A stretch of DNA of 64,000 nucleotides from contig JAPKZB010000079.1 in NCBI GenBank assembly GCA_026393985.1, positions 1 to 64,000 of the forward strand, given 5' to 3'. The notes under the pieces are model-generated. The model made no database searches. It saw only the letters and a list, made by a program, of their open reading frames with translations, and had not been told where the DNA came from. A program made the position numbers and the translations under genes. The DNA comes from Acidobacteriota bacterium. GTDB lineage: Bacteria > Acidobacteriota > Terriglobia > Bryobacterales > Bryobacteraceae. Numbering within the stretch: position 1 is the first letter of the stretch; each line of letters starts with the position of its first letter. This document shows positions 9,701 through 17,177 of the stretch, piece by piece.

Positions 9701-9801
9701 TGATCGATCAGATCGGGACCGAACTGGCGCGGAGCGGCTACCGGTTTGAGACCGCGGTGGCGGGGATTGTCACCAGCCGGCAGTTTTTGAGTAAGAGGTG
9801 A
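6799..9801 (+). CDS. DUF1587/DUF1592/DUF1595/DUF1588/DUF1585 diheme cytochrome
   Basis: A 1000-residue exported protein with signal peptide (residues 1-28). CVTCH (49-53) begins an N-terminal cytochrome c domain; CASCH (871-875) lies in the DUF1588 region. Between them come DUF1587 (RRLSNAEYDYTIRDLTGVD), DUF1595 (AARAYRRPLTEAERKDVLSFY), DUF1592 (LANRLSYFLWSSMPDEPL) and DUF1588 (GLRTSPVKRGYWLARRILG), and DUF1585 closes the protein. About 300 residues between DUF1587 and DUF1595 are longer than usual and unrecognised. The DUF1585 part carries a three-copy VAGQG insert from a 15-bp repeat. Start ATG 6799 has GGAGAGG eight bases upstream. The DUF1552 partner follows three bases after the stop. 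Function unknown; likely periplasmic electron transfer. Confidence 0.85.
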   Translation: MSLVIRRVFHPVCLAVLGLLAGGAGWAAEPSGLDSRFTSTVRPFLATYCVTCHNARQPAAQLDLSAFSSRATLVRDGRRWSQILERIEAREMPPAGARQPAAGERETAVAWLHAVRDDERRRHAGDPGIVLARRLSNAEYDYTIRDLTGVDIRPAREFPVDPANTAGFDNSGETLAMSPTLLKKYLSAAREVASHLYLREKGFGFAPHPMLAETDRDKFAVHQIIDFYHRQNVDLADYFETAWRFRHRVALGQPRATLAGLARAHKVSVKYLATVWATLESSPDVGPLGQLQKMWRALPAPRPAAAVRAECEQMRAYVRRLRAKVEPRFLNITAGPIGAAWQPLLIWKNRQYATHRRRFDARQLQVASEPLFEQKDLVEPEWANPFGPGKTLLVENAPGDPDLRVPAGQRARYEAAWGRFCSAFPDRFYRESRGRNYFVTGKDEGRYLSAGFHNVMGYFRDDQPLYELLLEDTEQAELDRMWREMDFVASINIRTYVEFAKLGTRGTRDDFKDGEPEVRELEVDQIIAEPRLRKLETDYLEMAKTGSPVAKQAVRDFFNTYSTSLRWVQDSRRAAEASHREALVEFAARAYRRPLTEAERKDVLSFYQDARQRTGLDHESAVRETVVLILTSPRFSYRADPAAAGGVRPLSDADLANRLSYFLWSSMPDEPLRKRAAAGELRRPEVLLAEARRMLRDPRARALALEFGGNWLDIRDFAQLSTVDRERFPAFTDEVRAAMGEEPMRFLRHIFSHNGSLLDLLYARYTFVNPVLARYYGMALPPGTGETDWVRVAEADRQGRGGLLPMAAFLTKNAPGLRTSPVKRGYWLARRILGEEIPPPPAVVPELPADEARMDLPLRQMLERHRSNPACASCHARFDSFGLAMEGFDPVGRPRSADLAGRPVDAGAVFPGKVAGQGVAGQGVAGQGVAGLQEYIRTHRQRDFVRGFTGKLLAYALGRSLALSDEVLIDQIGTELARSGYRFETAVAGIVTSRQFLSKR
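9538..9592 (+). repeat. 15-bp in-frame tandem repeat (VAGQG x3)
   Basis: GTGGCGGGCCAGGGC occurs three times perfectly (9538-9582), followed by a partial fourth unit GTGGCGGGCC. Because the unit is 15 bp, copy-number change would alter the protein by five residues without breaking the frame. Confidence 0.95.
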
Positions 9802-9804
9802 GGC

Positions 9805-11106
9805 ATGAGGAACGGGAAGATGAGGCGTAGAGCGTTTCTGCACGGTGCGGGGGTAACGATGGGGCTGCCGTGGCTCGAGTCGTTGCAGGGCGCGGTGGCC
9901 GAGGCGCCGCCGCAGCGTTTTGCGGTGCTGTTCATGGGCACGGGCATCAGCCCGGGCCGCTGGTGGGCCAAGGGCGCGGGCGCCGCGCTCGAACTCGGTG
10001 AGTCGCTGGCTCCGCTCGAGCCGATCAAGTCGAAGATCAACGTCATAGACGGGTTGTTCAACAAAGAAGCGACGGGGCAGGGAATTCACCCGGCGATGAC
10101 CGGGAACCTCCTTTCGGGCGTGCCGATTCGCAAGGGATCGATCATCCATGGGGGCATCACGATCGATCAGATGCTGGCCAACCGCATCGGCCAGGAGACA
10201 CAGCAGCCCAGCATGGTGCTGGCTTGTGAACGCGCGATGACCGGCTTTCACGAGACAAACTTTTCAAACGCCTACAGTTCGCATATCTCCTGGCAGAGCG
10301 CCGATTCGCCGGTGCCGAACGAGATGTATCCGTCGCTGGCGTTCGACAGCCTGTTTGAAAACGGCGGGCAGCTGCGGAACACGAGCGTGCTCGACCGCGT
10401 GAAGGAGCACGCGGCCTCGCTGCGGGGCCGCGTCAGCGCCACGGACCGGATCAAACTCGATGAGTATCTGGCGAGCGTGCGCGAGGTGGAGCGCGGCATG
10501 GAGCGGATGCGGACGGAGAAGGCGCGGGCCGAGGCGCGCGCCGACAAAGCCGGGCGGCCGCTCACGGCGTTGCCGCGCCCCGCCGATGGGCTGCCCGAGG
10601 ATATCCGGGACCATATCCGGCTGATGTGCGACATCATTGCGCTGGGGTTTCAGATGGATAAGACCCGGGTGGCGTCGTTGCTGCTGGCGCGGGATCTTTC
10701 GGCGCTCTACTATCCTTTCCTGGGCGTTGGCAAGCAGCACCACGGCGCGTCGCATTACGACACGGAAGCTGACTATCAGAAGATCGTGCGCTTTCACGTC
10801 GAGCAGGTGCTCTATCTGGCGCAGCGGCTCGATGCGATGCGGGAGGGCGAGCGGTCGGTGCTCGACAACTCTTGCCTGTTGTTTCTCTCGAATATGTGGT
10901 CGGGCACGAAGCACGATAACAAGAAAGTGCCGGTGATTACGGTGGGCGGCCTGGGAGGGAAGTTGGCGACCGGTCGGGCCCTCAATTACTTTGCGGCGGG
11001 AGACGACAACCGCAAGTTGTGTAGCCTGTATCTGGGCATTATGGACCGCATGGGTGTCGTGCTGCCGCAGTTCGGGGATGCGCGGACGCGGTTGGCCGGG
11101 TTGTGA
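9805..11106 (+). CDS. DUF1552 Tat-exported protein
   Basis: A 433-residue DUF1552 protein. The N-terminus has a Tat-like signal (MRRRAFLHGAGVTMGLPWLES), and the body shows typical family segments: FMGTGISPGRWW, LEPIKSKINVIDGL, HPAMTGNLLSG, the long helix ending EVERGME, and SHYDTEADYQKIVRFHVEQ. Family members occur beside DUF1592-type cytochromes and have no assigned reaction. The start is three bases after the cytochrome stop, with the ribosome site (GAGGTGAGG) inside the upstream gene end. A strong hairpin terminator follows at 11124-11157. Confidence 0.85.
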   Translation: MRNGKMRRRAFLHGAGVTMGLPWLESLQGAVAEAPPQRFAVLFMGTGISPGRWWAKGAGAALELGESLAPLEPIKSKINVIDGLFNKEATGQGIHPAMTGNLLSGVPIRKGSIIHGGITIDQMLANRIGQETQQPSMVLACERAMTGFHETNFSNAYSSHISWQSADSPVPNEMYPSLAFDSLFENGGQLRNTSVLDRVKEHAASLRGRVSATDRIKLDEYLASVREVERGMERMRTEKARAEARADKAGRPLTALPRPADGLPEDIRDHIRLMCDIIALGFQMDKTRVASLLLARDLSALYYPFLGVGKQHHGASHYDTEADYQKIVRFHVEQVLYLAQRLDAMREGERSVLDNSCLLFLSNMWSGTKHDNKKVPVITVGGLGGKLATGRALNYFAAGDDNRKLCSLYLGIMDRMGVVLPQFGDARTRLAGL

Positions 11107-11123
11107 GCGACCGTGCAACGGAA

Positions 11124-11157
11124 AAAAGCCCGCCGGTCTGTCGACCGGCGGGCTTTT
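11124..11157. terminator. Bidirectional Rho-independent terminator
   Basis: A perfect 11-bp stem, GCCCGCCGGTC (11128-11138) with GACCGGCGGGC (11143-11153), closes a TGTC loop and is flanked by AAAA and TTTT. It sits between convergent genes and can serve both strands. Confidence 0.95.
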
Positions 11158-11177
11158 CTGGGTAGGGCGGCGAGCGC

Positions 11178-14100
11178 TTAGAAACCCATCCGGAGGCCGA
11201 ACCGGAAGGCCCGCTGGGTAAGCCCATCGCGCCCGGTGTTGGCCAGGCCGGTCACTTCAAAAACGCCGGAGCGGAACGAGTTGTCCGGGTTGAGCCGGAG
11301 GTTGGAGATGTTTCCGCTCGGGTTGCCAAACTGCGGCGTATTCGTCAGGTTAAGCATCTCGATGCGCAACTGCGCCGAGATCCGTTCGCGGAACTTGAAC
11401 TGGCGGAAGATACCGATGTCGGCATTGCCAATCCGCGGCCCGCGCAGAGCCATGAAGCTGGCATCGCCGAACCGCGCATCGGTCACCGCCTTGAAAGCGG
11501 TGAAGTCGAAGAAGGGTTGCCCCTGGCCGACCTTACCGATCTTGGTAACCTTTCCAGGCCGCGTATAGTCGGCTCGCTGCGTGGATCCCGAGAACAGATT
11601 CAGTGACGCGCCGTCGGCCGTCACGTTAAACGGAGAGCCGCTGTACAAGCTCAGCAACCCGTTCAACTGCCAGCCGCCGAGGATAGCCGCCGCCACCCCA
11701 TCATTAGCAAACGCTTTCCCCTTGCCAAACGGCAGTTCCCAGAGCGAGGTGACCTGGAAATTGTGCGTCCGGTCAAAGTCGGCGAGCGAACGGTTCAGGT
11801 TGTAGAACGGCATCGCCTGGATGGCGGGGCCGCCGTCGCTATTGGAGTTGCAGCAGATGCCCATCGCCTTCGACCAGGTGTAGGCCACGTTGAGCGAATA
11901 GCCTTTGGCAAAGCGCTTTTCAAGGGTGGTCTGGAGCGCGTTGTAGCTGGTGTGGCCGATTGGCGTCAACAGCTGCGTGGTTACCCGGCGGCCAAACCGC
12001 TGGAAGTAGGGAGCGCCGTTGACGCCCGCGCCGGGGATCTGGCCGGCGTTGAGGTCGAGGTTCCCGGTCTGCTTCACCTGACGATTGGCCACGTAGCCGG
12101 CCTGCGCAACGAAGCCTTTGCCAACCTGCCGCTGAATGGTGAAGTTCCAGCTCATGATGTAGGAGCGCTTGAACTCATCGCCCGCGCTGACCACGGCATA
12201 GTTGGTGGGCACGTCGATGATGCCGTTGCCCAGGTCGGGGTTGGGGATGTTCGGGATGCCCTGCTCCAGACGGCTGACGGGCACGAAAGCGTTCGGCGCA
12301 TTGCCGTTGAGGATGACCAGCATCGGGAAGTTGGTCCGGTGTGTACGGGCCAGGTTCCAAGGATCCCAGTTAATGCCGAAGCCGGTGCGGATCACCGTCT
12401 TGTCCGTCGGCCGGTAGGCGATGCCAAGCCGGGGCGAGAACTGCAGCTTTTGCTGGCGGATGCCGCAATCGCGCGGCATGACACCCACGCCGCAAACGAA
12501 CATCTTGTTATTCGCAAAGTCATACCGTTCGACGCCGCGATCGCCGCGCGTCGGCATGGGGAAGTACTCGTAGCGCACGCCGTAGTTCAGCGTCAGCTTC
12601 CGGTTGACGTTCCAGGTATCCTGCAGATAGCTCGAGAACATGTTGGTGCGGGTCTTGTAGACGTCATCGACCTGCAGCAGGCGGCCGTAGTTATTCGGCG
12701 CGCCGAGCAGGAAGGCTCCCCACGAATTGAACTCATTGGCCGAAGCGCCCCCATTCAACTGCGTCGGGCCGCCGGTAAAGCTAAAGCCCCCGACCGCGCC
12801 GTGGTTGGCGCCGGAGAACTCCGGCTGCAAGTGGTTCATGTTCATCTTGTAGACGTCGATGCCGAAGCGGATGTTGTGGGTGCCCTTGGTCCAGTTAGCA
12901 TTGGCCACGTACTGGAACTGGGGGTCCCGCCGGTTGTACGGCATGAAGGCGTCGGGAACGCCGAAGGTGGTGAAGTTGGAAACGGTGAACCGCGGCCAGC
13001 CGCCCTCGAAGGTGCGGGTGCCATTAGTTCCCGGAATGCCCAGCAGGTCGCGGCCCAGGTTCTTTTCAAGGCCCGGCTGCTCTACCTTCGTATTCATCTG
13101 CGTGAACCCGAAATACGAGTCGATAATGAAGGAGGGCTTCAGAACGTAGGTGGAGGCGATGGTGGTCGAGTAGGTCTGGCCAACGGCGACGCCCACGTTA
13201 CCGCCGGCGCCGGAGATGCCCGGGCCGATCAATTCGCCGAGCATGCCGGCGTTTTCCATCGTGTAGTCCAGCACCGAGAAGCGGCCGTACATGGTCCACT
13301 TGTCCGAGATGTTGTAGTTCATCTTCGTGTCGAGCGTCTGCCGGTCGAACAGGAAGTTGCCAACGGCAAAGTAGTTCTGCTGAATGAAGGCGCTGGGCAC
13401 GTTCGGGGTGGGCAGTTTGCCGGTCAGCGTGCGGGCGATGGGGCTGATGCGGTTGGCCGGCAGAACGTTGCCGGCAAACGGGGTCCGCCCGCGGCCCTGG
13501 TCGTCGCCCGTCAGCGGGTCGTAGATGGGCCGGTCGGTAGCCGAAAGATCGCCGCTGCGCATGGCCGTGGTCGGCATGGTGCCGAACTGGTTGGCAAACT
13601 CGCGGCGCGTGGTGCCTTCGTAGGCCGCAAAGTAGAACAGCTTGTTCTTTTTGATCGGGCCGCCGACCGTCGCGCCGAACTGGTTGAAGATGTACTTGGG
13701 GTTGCGCTGGCCCTGCGGCAGGAAGAAGGGTTTGGCAATCACTTTATTATTCGTGTTGTACAGGAACGCCGAACCGTGCAGGTCGTTCGTGCCGGACTTG
13801 ATCTGCACGCTGATCGAAGCGCCGCCCGCCAGCCCCTGTTCGGCCGAAAACGAGTTCGTCACCACGTTCACCGTCTCAATCGCTTCCAGCGACGGCACGT
13901 AGGCCGAAATGTGCGGCAGCCAGATGTTGGTAGAACTGACGCCGTCAATGCGCGTATTCACCGAGGAGCGCGTTGCCCCGTTCACGTTGGCTTCAAGCGA
14001 CCGGGAGGGGTTCGAAGGAACCGAGTGCGCGTTGCGCGGCGGCGAGAAACCGGGGACCGTCACCAGCAGGTTCTGATAGTTCCGGCCCACGGGTACGGGC

Positions 14101-14552
14101 AGATTCGTCAACTGTTTGGACGTCACCTCGGCCCGCACCTCGGCGCGGTCCGTCTGCAGCGTGGCGGAGCTGGCTTCGACCGTTACCGTGTCAGAAACCG
14201 CGCCGACTTGTAAGGTGAGGTCCACGCGGACGGTTTCGTTAATGGCCACGTTGGCGGTGTTGGCCACGCCTTTGAAGCCGTCTTTGGTGATGCGGACTTC
14301 ATAGCTGCCGTTCTGGATGGTGGGAAAGGTGTACCCCCCCTCGTCGTTGGTTACTGTTTCGCGGACCTGTCCGGTCTGCTGGTTGGTAATCACTACTTTC
14401 GCCCCCGGTACGGCCCCCCCGGAAGCATCCTTTACGGAGCCGACCAAGGCTCCGTACAAAACCTGTGCGTGAGACAGAGACGCGCTGAAAGCCAAAAGGC
14501 AAACGAGCATCACTGCCACGCTGCAACGCTGCAGTCGTGAATGAGTATTCAT
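11178..14552 (-). CDS. TonB-dependent receptor with carboxypeptidase regulatory domain (Oar-like)
   Basis: A 1124-residue outer-membrane receptor. A signal peptide (to about residue 30, ending SHAQ) precedes a carboxypeptidase-regulatory/CNA-B-like domain (GALVGSVKDASGGAVPGAKV, then NDEGGYTFP). A plug domain follows (DRAEVRAEVTSKQLTNLPV, GRNYQNLLVTVPG, VNGATRSSVNTRIDGV, SVQIKSGTNDLHGSAF), then a large beta-barrel that ends in an aromatic residue (FRFGLRMGF), as expected for BAM-dependent insertion. It probably imports large or scarce substrates. An AGGGG ribosome site precedes ATG 14552. It is transcribed alone and shares the downstream terminator with the DUF1552 gene. Ligand unknown. Confidence 0.9.
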   Translation of the reverse strand: MNTHSRLQRCSVAVMLVCLLAFSASLSHAQVLYGALVGSVKDASGGAVPGAKVVITNQQTGQVRETVTNDEGGYTFPTIQNGSYEVRITKDGFKGVANTANVAINETVRVDLTLQVGAVSDTVTVEASSATLQTDRAEVRAEVTSKQLTNLPVPVGRNYQNLLVTVPGFSPPRNAHSVPSNPSRSLEANVNGATRSSVNTRIDGVSSTNIWLPHISAYVPSLEAIETVNVVTNSFSAEQGLAGGASISVQIKSGTNDLHGSAFLYNTNNKVIAKPFFLPQGQRNPKYIFNQFGATVGGPIKKNKLFYFAAYEGTTRREFANQFGTMPTTAMRSGDLSATDRPIYDPLTGDDQGRGRTPFAGNVLPANRISPIARTLTGKLPTPNVPSAFIQQNYFAVGNFLFDRQTLDTKMNYNISDKWTMYGRFSVLDYTMENAGMLGELIGPGISGAGGNVGVAVGQTYSTTIASTYVLKPSFIIDSYFGFTQMNTKVEQPGLEKNLGRDLLGIPGTNGTRTFEGGWPRFTVSNFTTFGVPDAFMPYNRRDPQFQYVANANWTKGTHNIRFGIDVYKMNMNHLQPEFSGANHGAVGGFSFTGGPTQLNGGASANEFNSWGAFLLGAPNNYGRLLQVDDVYKTRTNMFSSYLQDTWNVNRKLTLNYGVRYEYFPMPTRGDRGVERYDFANNKMFVCGVGVMPRDCGIRQQKLQFSPRLGIAYRPTDKTVIRTGFGINWDPWNLARTHRTNFPMLVILNGNAPNAFVPVSRLEQGIPNIPNPDLGNGIIDVPTNYAVVSAGDEFKRSYIMSWNFTIQRQVGKGFVAQAGYVANRQVKQTGNLDLNAGQIPGAGVNGAPYFQRFGRRVTTQLLTPIGHTSYNALQTTLEKRFAKGYSLNVAYTWSKAMGICCNSNSDGGPAIQAMPFYNLNRSLADFDRTHNFQVTSLWELPFGKGKAFANDGVAAAILGGWQLNGLLSLYSGSPFNVTADGASLNLFSGSTQRADYTRPGKVTKIGKVGQGQPFFDFTAFKAVTDARFGDASFMALRGPRIGNADIGIFRQFKFRERISAQLRIEMLNLTNTPQFGNPSGNISNLRLNPDNSFRSGVFEVTGLANTGRDGLTQRAFRFGLRMGF

Positions 14553-14612
14553 GAATAACCCCTGAAAGCTGTAGAGGCCGCGTCATCTTAGTGACACGGC
14601 AGTATCTTTACT

Positions 14613-15533
14613 CTATTCCGAACGTTTCTGCATTGCAATCGGGTCCAGTCGGTTCTCAAGGATCCGTTCCGGCGAGAAATGCTCGATTCGCAGATCCACC
14701 CCGCTCGCCGCGGCCGCCGCCAGCGCGGCCTGCGGAATCAGTCCGATCAACTCGCTGGTCGCCACCTCCACGCCCAGTTCTGCCGCCACCCGCCCAATGG
14801 CCTCCCACACCACATGCGGAGGAGTTACCGTAAAATCCGTCAGGTTCATCGAAACCTGCGCCTGCCCGCGCTCCGGCAAGTACAGCCCCAGTGCTCTCAC
14901 ACACGCCAGACCGCCGCTCGCGTGGCGAATCCGGCGCGCGATCTCCTTGGCCGCGGCCACGTTCCCATCGGCCAGAAAAACATTCCAGGCGATCAAAATC
15001 TTGCGGGCGCCCACCGCCACCGCCCCCGCCGTCGGATGGGGCGCCGCGTGGCCAAAATCCGGCACAGGAAACGGCAGGCTCCCCGCCGCCTTCCGCACAT
15101 GGGCCAGATTGCGCCGGCTTTCGATCTGCGCCGCGGCATCGTACAGAAACACAGGCACCGAAAACCGGTTCCAGATCTCGGCCCCCACCGCATTGGCCAG
15201 CCACGCGCACTCCACCAGCGTGATGTTCCGCAGCGGCACAAACGGCACCACATCGGCGGCTCCGATCCGCGGATGCACCCCCGTATGCCTGGTCAGGTCG
15301 ATACGCGCCACCGTCTCACCCACCGCCACCACGGCCGCCTCCCCAATCGCTTCGGGCCGTCCGGCGAAGGTGATCACGCTGCGGTGATGATCCGCGTCCG
15401 CCGACCAGTCCAGAACGCTCACCCCGGGCACCGCCGCGACGGCCGACGCGATGGCCTCGATCGTCCGCACGTCCCGGCCTTCCGAAAAATTCGCAACACA
15501 CTCCACCAGCGGCAACGAGTTCGGCTCAGGCAA
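14613..15533 (-). CDS. ftcD: Glutamate formimidoyltransferase
   Basis: A 306-residue protein matching the formimidoyltransferase domain of FtcD, which moves the formimino group between N-formiminoglutamate and tetrahydrofolate at the end of histidine breakdown. Recognisable are VECVANFSEGRD at the N-terminus, the catalytic loop TGVHPRIGAADVVPFVP with His87, and VSMNLTDFTVTPPHVVWEAI near the middle of the C-terminal half. The cyclodeaminase domain of the mammalian enzyme is absent, as usual in bacteria. It overlaps the upstream hutI-like gene by eight bases, so the pair is one operon. Family call sure. Confidence 0.9.
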   Translation of the reverse strand: MPEPNSLPLVECVANFSEGRDVRTIEAIASAVAAVPGVSVLDWSADADHHRSVITFAGRPEAIGEAAVVAVGETVARIDLTRHTGVHPRIGAADVVPFVPLRNITLVECAWLANAVGAEIWNRFSVPVFLYDAAAQIESRRNLAHVRKAAGSLPFPVPDFGHAAPHPTAGAVAVGARKILIAWNVFLADGNVAAAKEIARRIRHASGGLACVRALGLYLPERGQAQVSMNLTDFTVTPPHVVWEAIGRVAAELGVEVATSELIGLIPQAALAAAAASGVDLRIEHFSPERILENRLDPIAMQKRSE

Positions 15534-16818
15534 CGCGCCACTCCGGCGCGGTTTCCTGATGGACGATCGTGCCCCGGCGTATTACCGTGGAAACCAGATT
15601 CATTCCAAAATGATAGGGGATTTCCCGATAGTCCGGCACGGACAAAATCAACAAATCGGCAAACTTGCCCGCTTCGAGCGAACCGGTCTCCCGCGCCACC
15701 CCCGCCGCGCAGGCTGCGTTGAAGGTAGCCGCCTGAATCGCCTCGGCCGGCGACATATGGAGTTGATTGCACGCAAGTGAGATGATCATCTGCATGTTGC
15801 AGGTAGGACTGTACAACGGGTCATACCCGGAAGCAACGGCCATCGCCGCGCCCCCGTCAATCAATCGCCGGGCCGGCGCCAGTCGGTTCAGCCGGAGATG
15901 ATACGCCAAGCCCGGCAACAGGACCGCCACCGTCGAGGAGTCGCACAAGTGGCCAATCTGGTCGTCTGTGATGAAGTTGCAGTGCGAAACGCTCTCGGCG
16001 CGCATCGCCACGGCCAATTCTACGTTCGAATCGGGCTGATGCAGCGCGGCATGGAGCCGCGGCATAAAGCCCGCCAGGCGCGCCGTGCGCAACAACTGCA
16101 CGGTCTGGTGCAAGGAAAAACTACACGCGGCAGGGTCGGCGTCAATATGCGCAATCGTTTTCCGGCGGGCAATGCGCGGCAGCATCTCGTCCATCAAAAA
16201 GCGCAGGTAACCCTCGGCGTTGCCTGCATACTCCGCGGGCAGAGCGCGCGCCCCAAACCAGGTCGGCAGCACCGAGATCGGGCACGCCTGCAAATCTTCG
16301 AGGACGCGCACACACTTCATCTCACCCGTATCGTCGAGTCCATAGCCTGTCTTGGCCTCAATCGTCGTCGTCCCGTGGCGCAGACAGCGCAGCAGCGTAT
16401 TCTTGGCCTGCAACTCCAATCGCCGCGCGGGCAGGTTCCGTACGTTCCGCACCTGCGCCTGCACCCCCTCCCGTAGCAGACCGCTCTGTTCGAGCGATGC
16501 CCCCAAGGTGTGCATCTCAAACTCGTCCACCCGGGACGGACCGCTCACCAGCATCGTGTGCGGATCAACGAACCCCGGCATCACCACGCAACCATCCGCA
16601 TCGATCACCTCGGCCCCACGGGCCTCAGCCAGATTCTCGATGCGCCGACCGGGGCCAACGGTCACAATCCGCTCGTCCTCGATCAGCACCGCCCCATCGG
16701 GCACCACCGCCAGATCACTCATCGAATTCACCCGGCGTGGCGCCGGGACCCCGCGAAGGGTCAACAACTGCCGCGCACCGCGAATCAAAATCTTTCTAGG
16801 CGGCATTCTTGTCTCCAC
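15526..16818 (-). CDS. hutI: Imidazolonepropionase-like amidohydrolase with lost metal ligands
   Basis: A 430-residue homologue of HutI, which hydrolyses imidazolonepropionate to N-formiminoglutamate. It aligns by eye over its full length with Bacillus subtilis HutI, as I recall that sequence (PGFVDPHTMLV, GTTTIEAKTGYGL, AVLLPGLAYHL, IPYHFGMN). Key residues differ. The HxH metal motif is HTM (His87 kept, Met89). The aspartate of the ATDFNPG motif is Gly331 (ASGYDPLYSP). The glutamate after the third histidine is Leu259, and the substrate-binding histidine of GAHA is Arg191. His256 and His279 remain. It may be inactive or have new chemistry. GTG start, with TACGGT six bases upstream and no Shine-Dalgarno. 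ftcD overlaps its 3' end. Confidence 0.8.
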   Translation of the reverse strand: METRMPPRKILIRGARQLLTLRGVPAPRRVNSMSDLAVVPDGAVLIEDERIVTVGPGRRIENLAEARGAEVIDADGCVVMPGFVDPHTMLVSGPSRVDEFEMHTLGASLEQSGLLREGVQAQVRNVRNLPARRLELQAKNTLLRCLRHGTTTIEAKTGYGLDDTGEMKCVRVLEDLQACPISVLPTWFGARALPAEYAGNAEGYLRFLMDEMLPRIARRKTIAHIDADPAACSFSLHQTVQLLRTARLAGFMPRLHAALHQPDSNVELAVAMRAESVSHCNFITDDQIGHLCDSSTVAVLLPGLAYHLRLNRLAPARRLIDGGAAMAVASGYDPLYSPTCNMQMIISLACNQLHMSPAEAIQAATFNAACAAGVARETGSLEAGKFADLLILSVPDYREIPYHFGMNLVSTVIRRGTIVHQETAPEWRVA

Positions 16819-16824
16819 AGAAAG

Positions 16825-16830
16825 ACCGTA
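16825..16830 (-). promoter_or_regulatory. -10 box TACGGT for leaderless hutI-like gene
   Basis: Read on the minus strand, TACGGT ends exactly six bases (CTTTCT) before the GTG start at 16818, so transcription would begin at or next to the start codon. Confidence 0.55.
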
Positions 16831-16950
16831 TCAGGGAATCCGAGCAGGGATATCCACGCGCCGACAAACTCAACAGCTGACGGGACGCACCGGGGGAGTG
16901 TGCTGGACCCATAGAGGAAATTTGACTTAACTACCGAGGAGCATAGCACA

Positions 16951-17009
16951 AACAATTGTATTATAAAAATTAAATTGAATTAATTTGATGCAATATTTAT
17001 GAATTTGTT
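16951..17009. other. AT-rich island in GC-rich DNA
   Basis: By direct count only 8 of these 59 bases are G or C, whereas the surrounding DNA is strongly GC-rich. It carries several AATT/TTAA steps and lies about 130 bases upstream of the hutI-like start and about 170 upstream of the amidohydrolase start. It could be an UP-element-like or nucleoid-protein site, or an insertion scar. Confidence 0.6.
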
Positions 17010-17165
17010 CTCGGGTCGGCCGCTCTGAGTAGCCCTCGCATGGCCTCCGGCCATGCAGCCGCCCTGCACGCAACCCCCAAATTGTTCTCCCAATTCATAC
17101 CTGACTTGGGTCAGTTGCCGCGCCCGCCCCCCCGCGCACACCACGCCGGCAGCCAAGCGCGGCGC

Positions 17166-17171
17166 TATAAT
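17166..17171 (+). promoter_or_regulatory. -10 box TATAAT for leaderless amidohydrolase
   Basis: An exact TATAAT is followed by six bases (TCCCCC) and then ATG 17178. No purine-rich ribosome site precedes the ATG, so the mRNA is predicted to start at the AUG. Confidence 0.65.
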
Positions 17172-17177
17172 TCCCCC

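Larger units (their letters stand above)
16819..17177. other. Divergent intergenic region
   Basis: This 359-base gap separates the divergent hutI-like and amidohydrolase genes. It holds a -10 box at each end and, in the middle, a very AT-rich block (16951-17009). The plus-strand frame extending upstream of 17178 is not supported, because the signal peptide begins at 17178. Confidence 0.6.
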
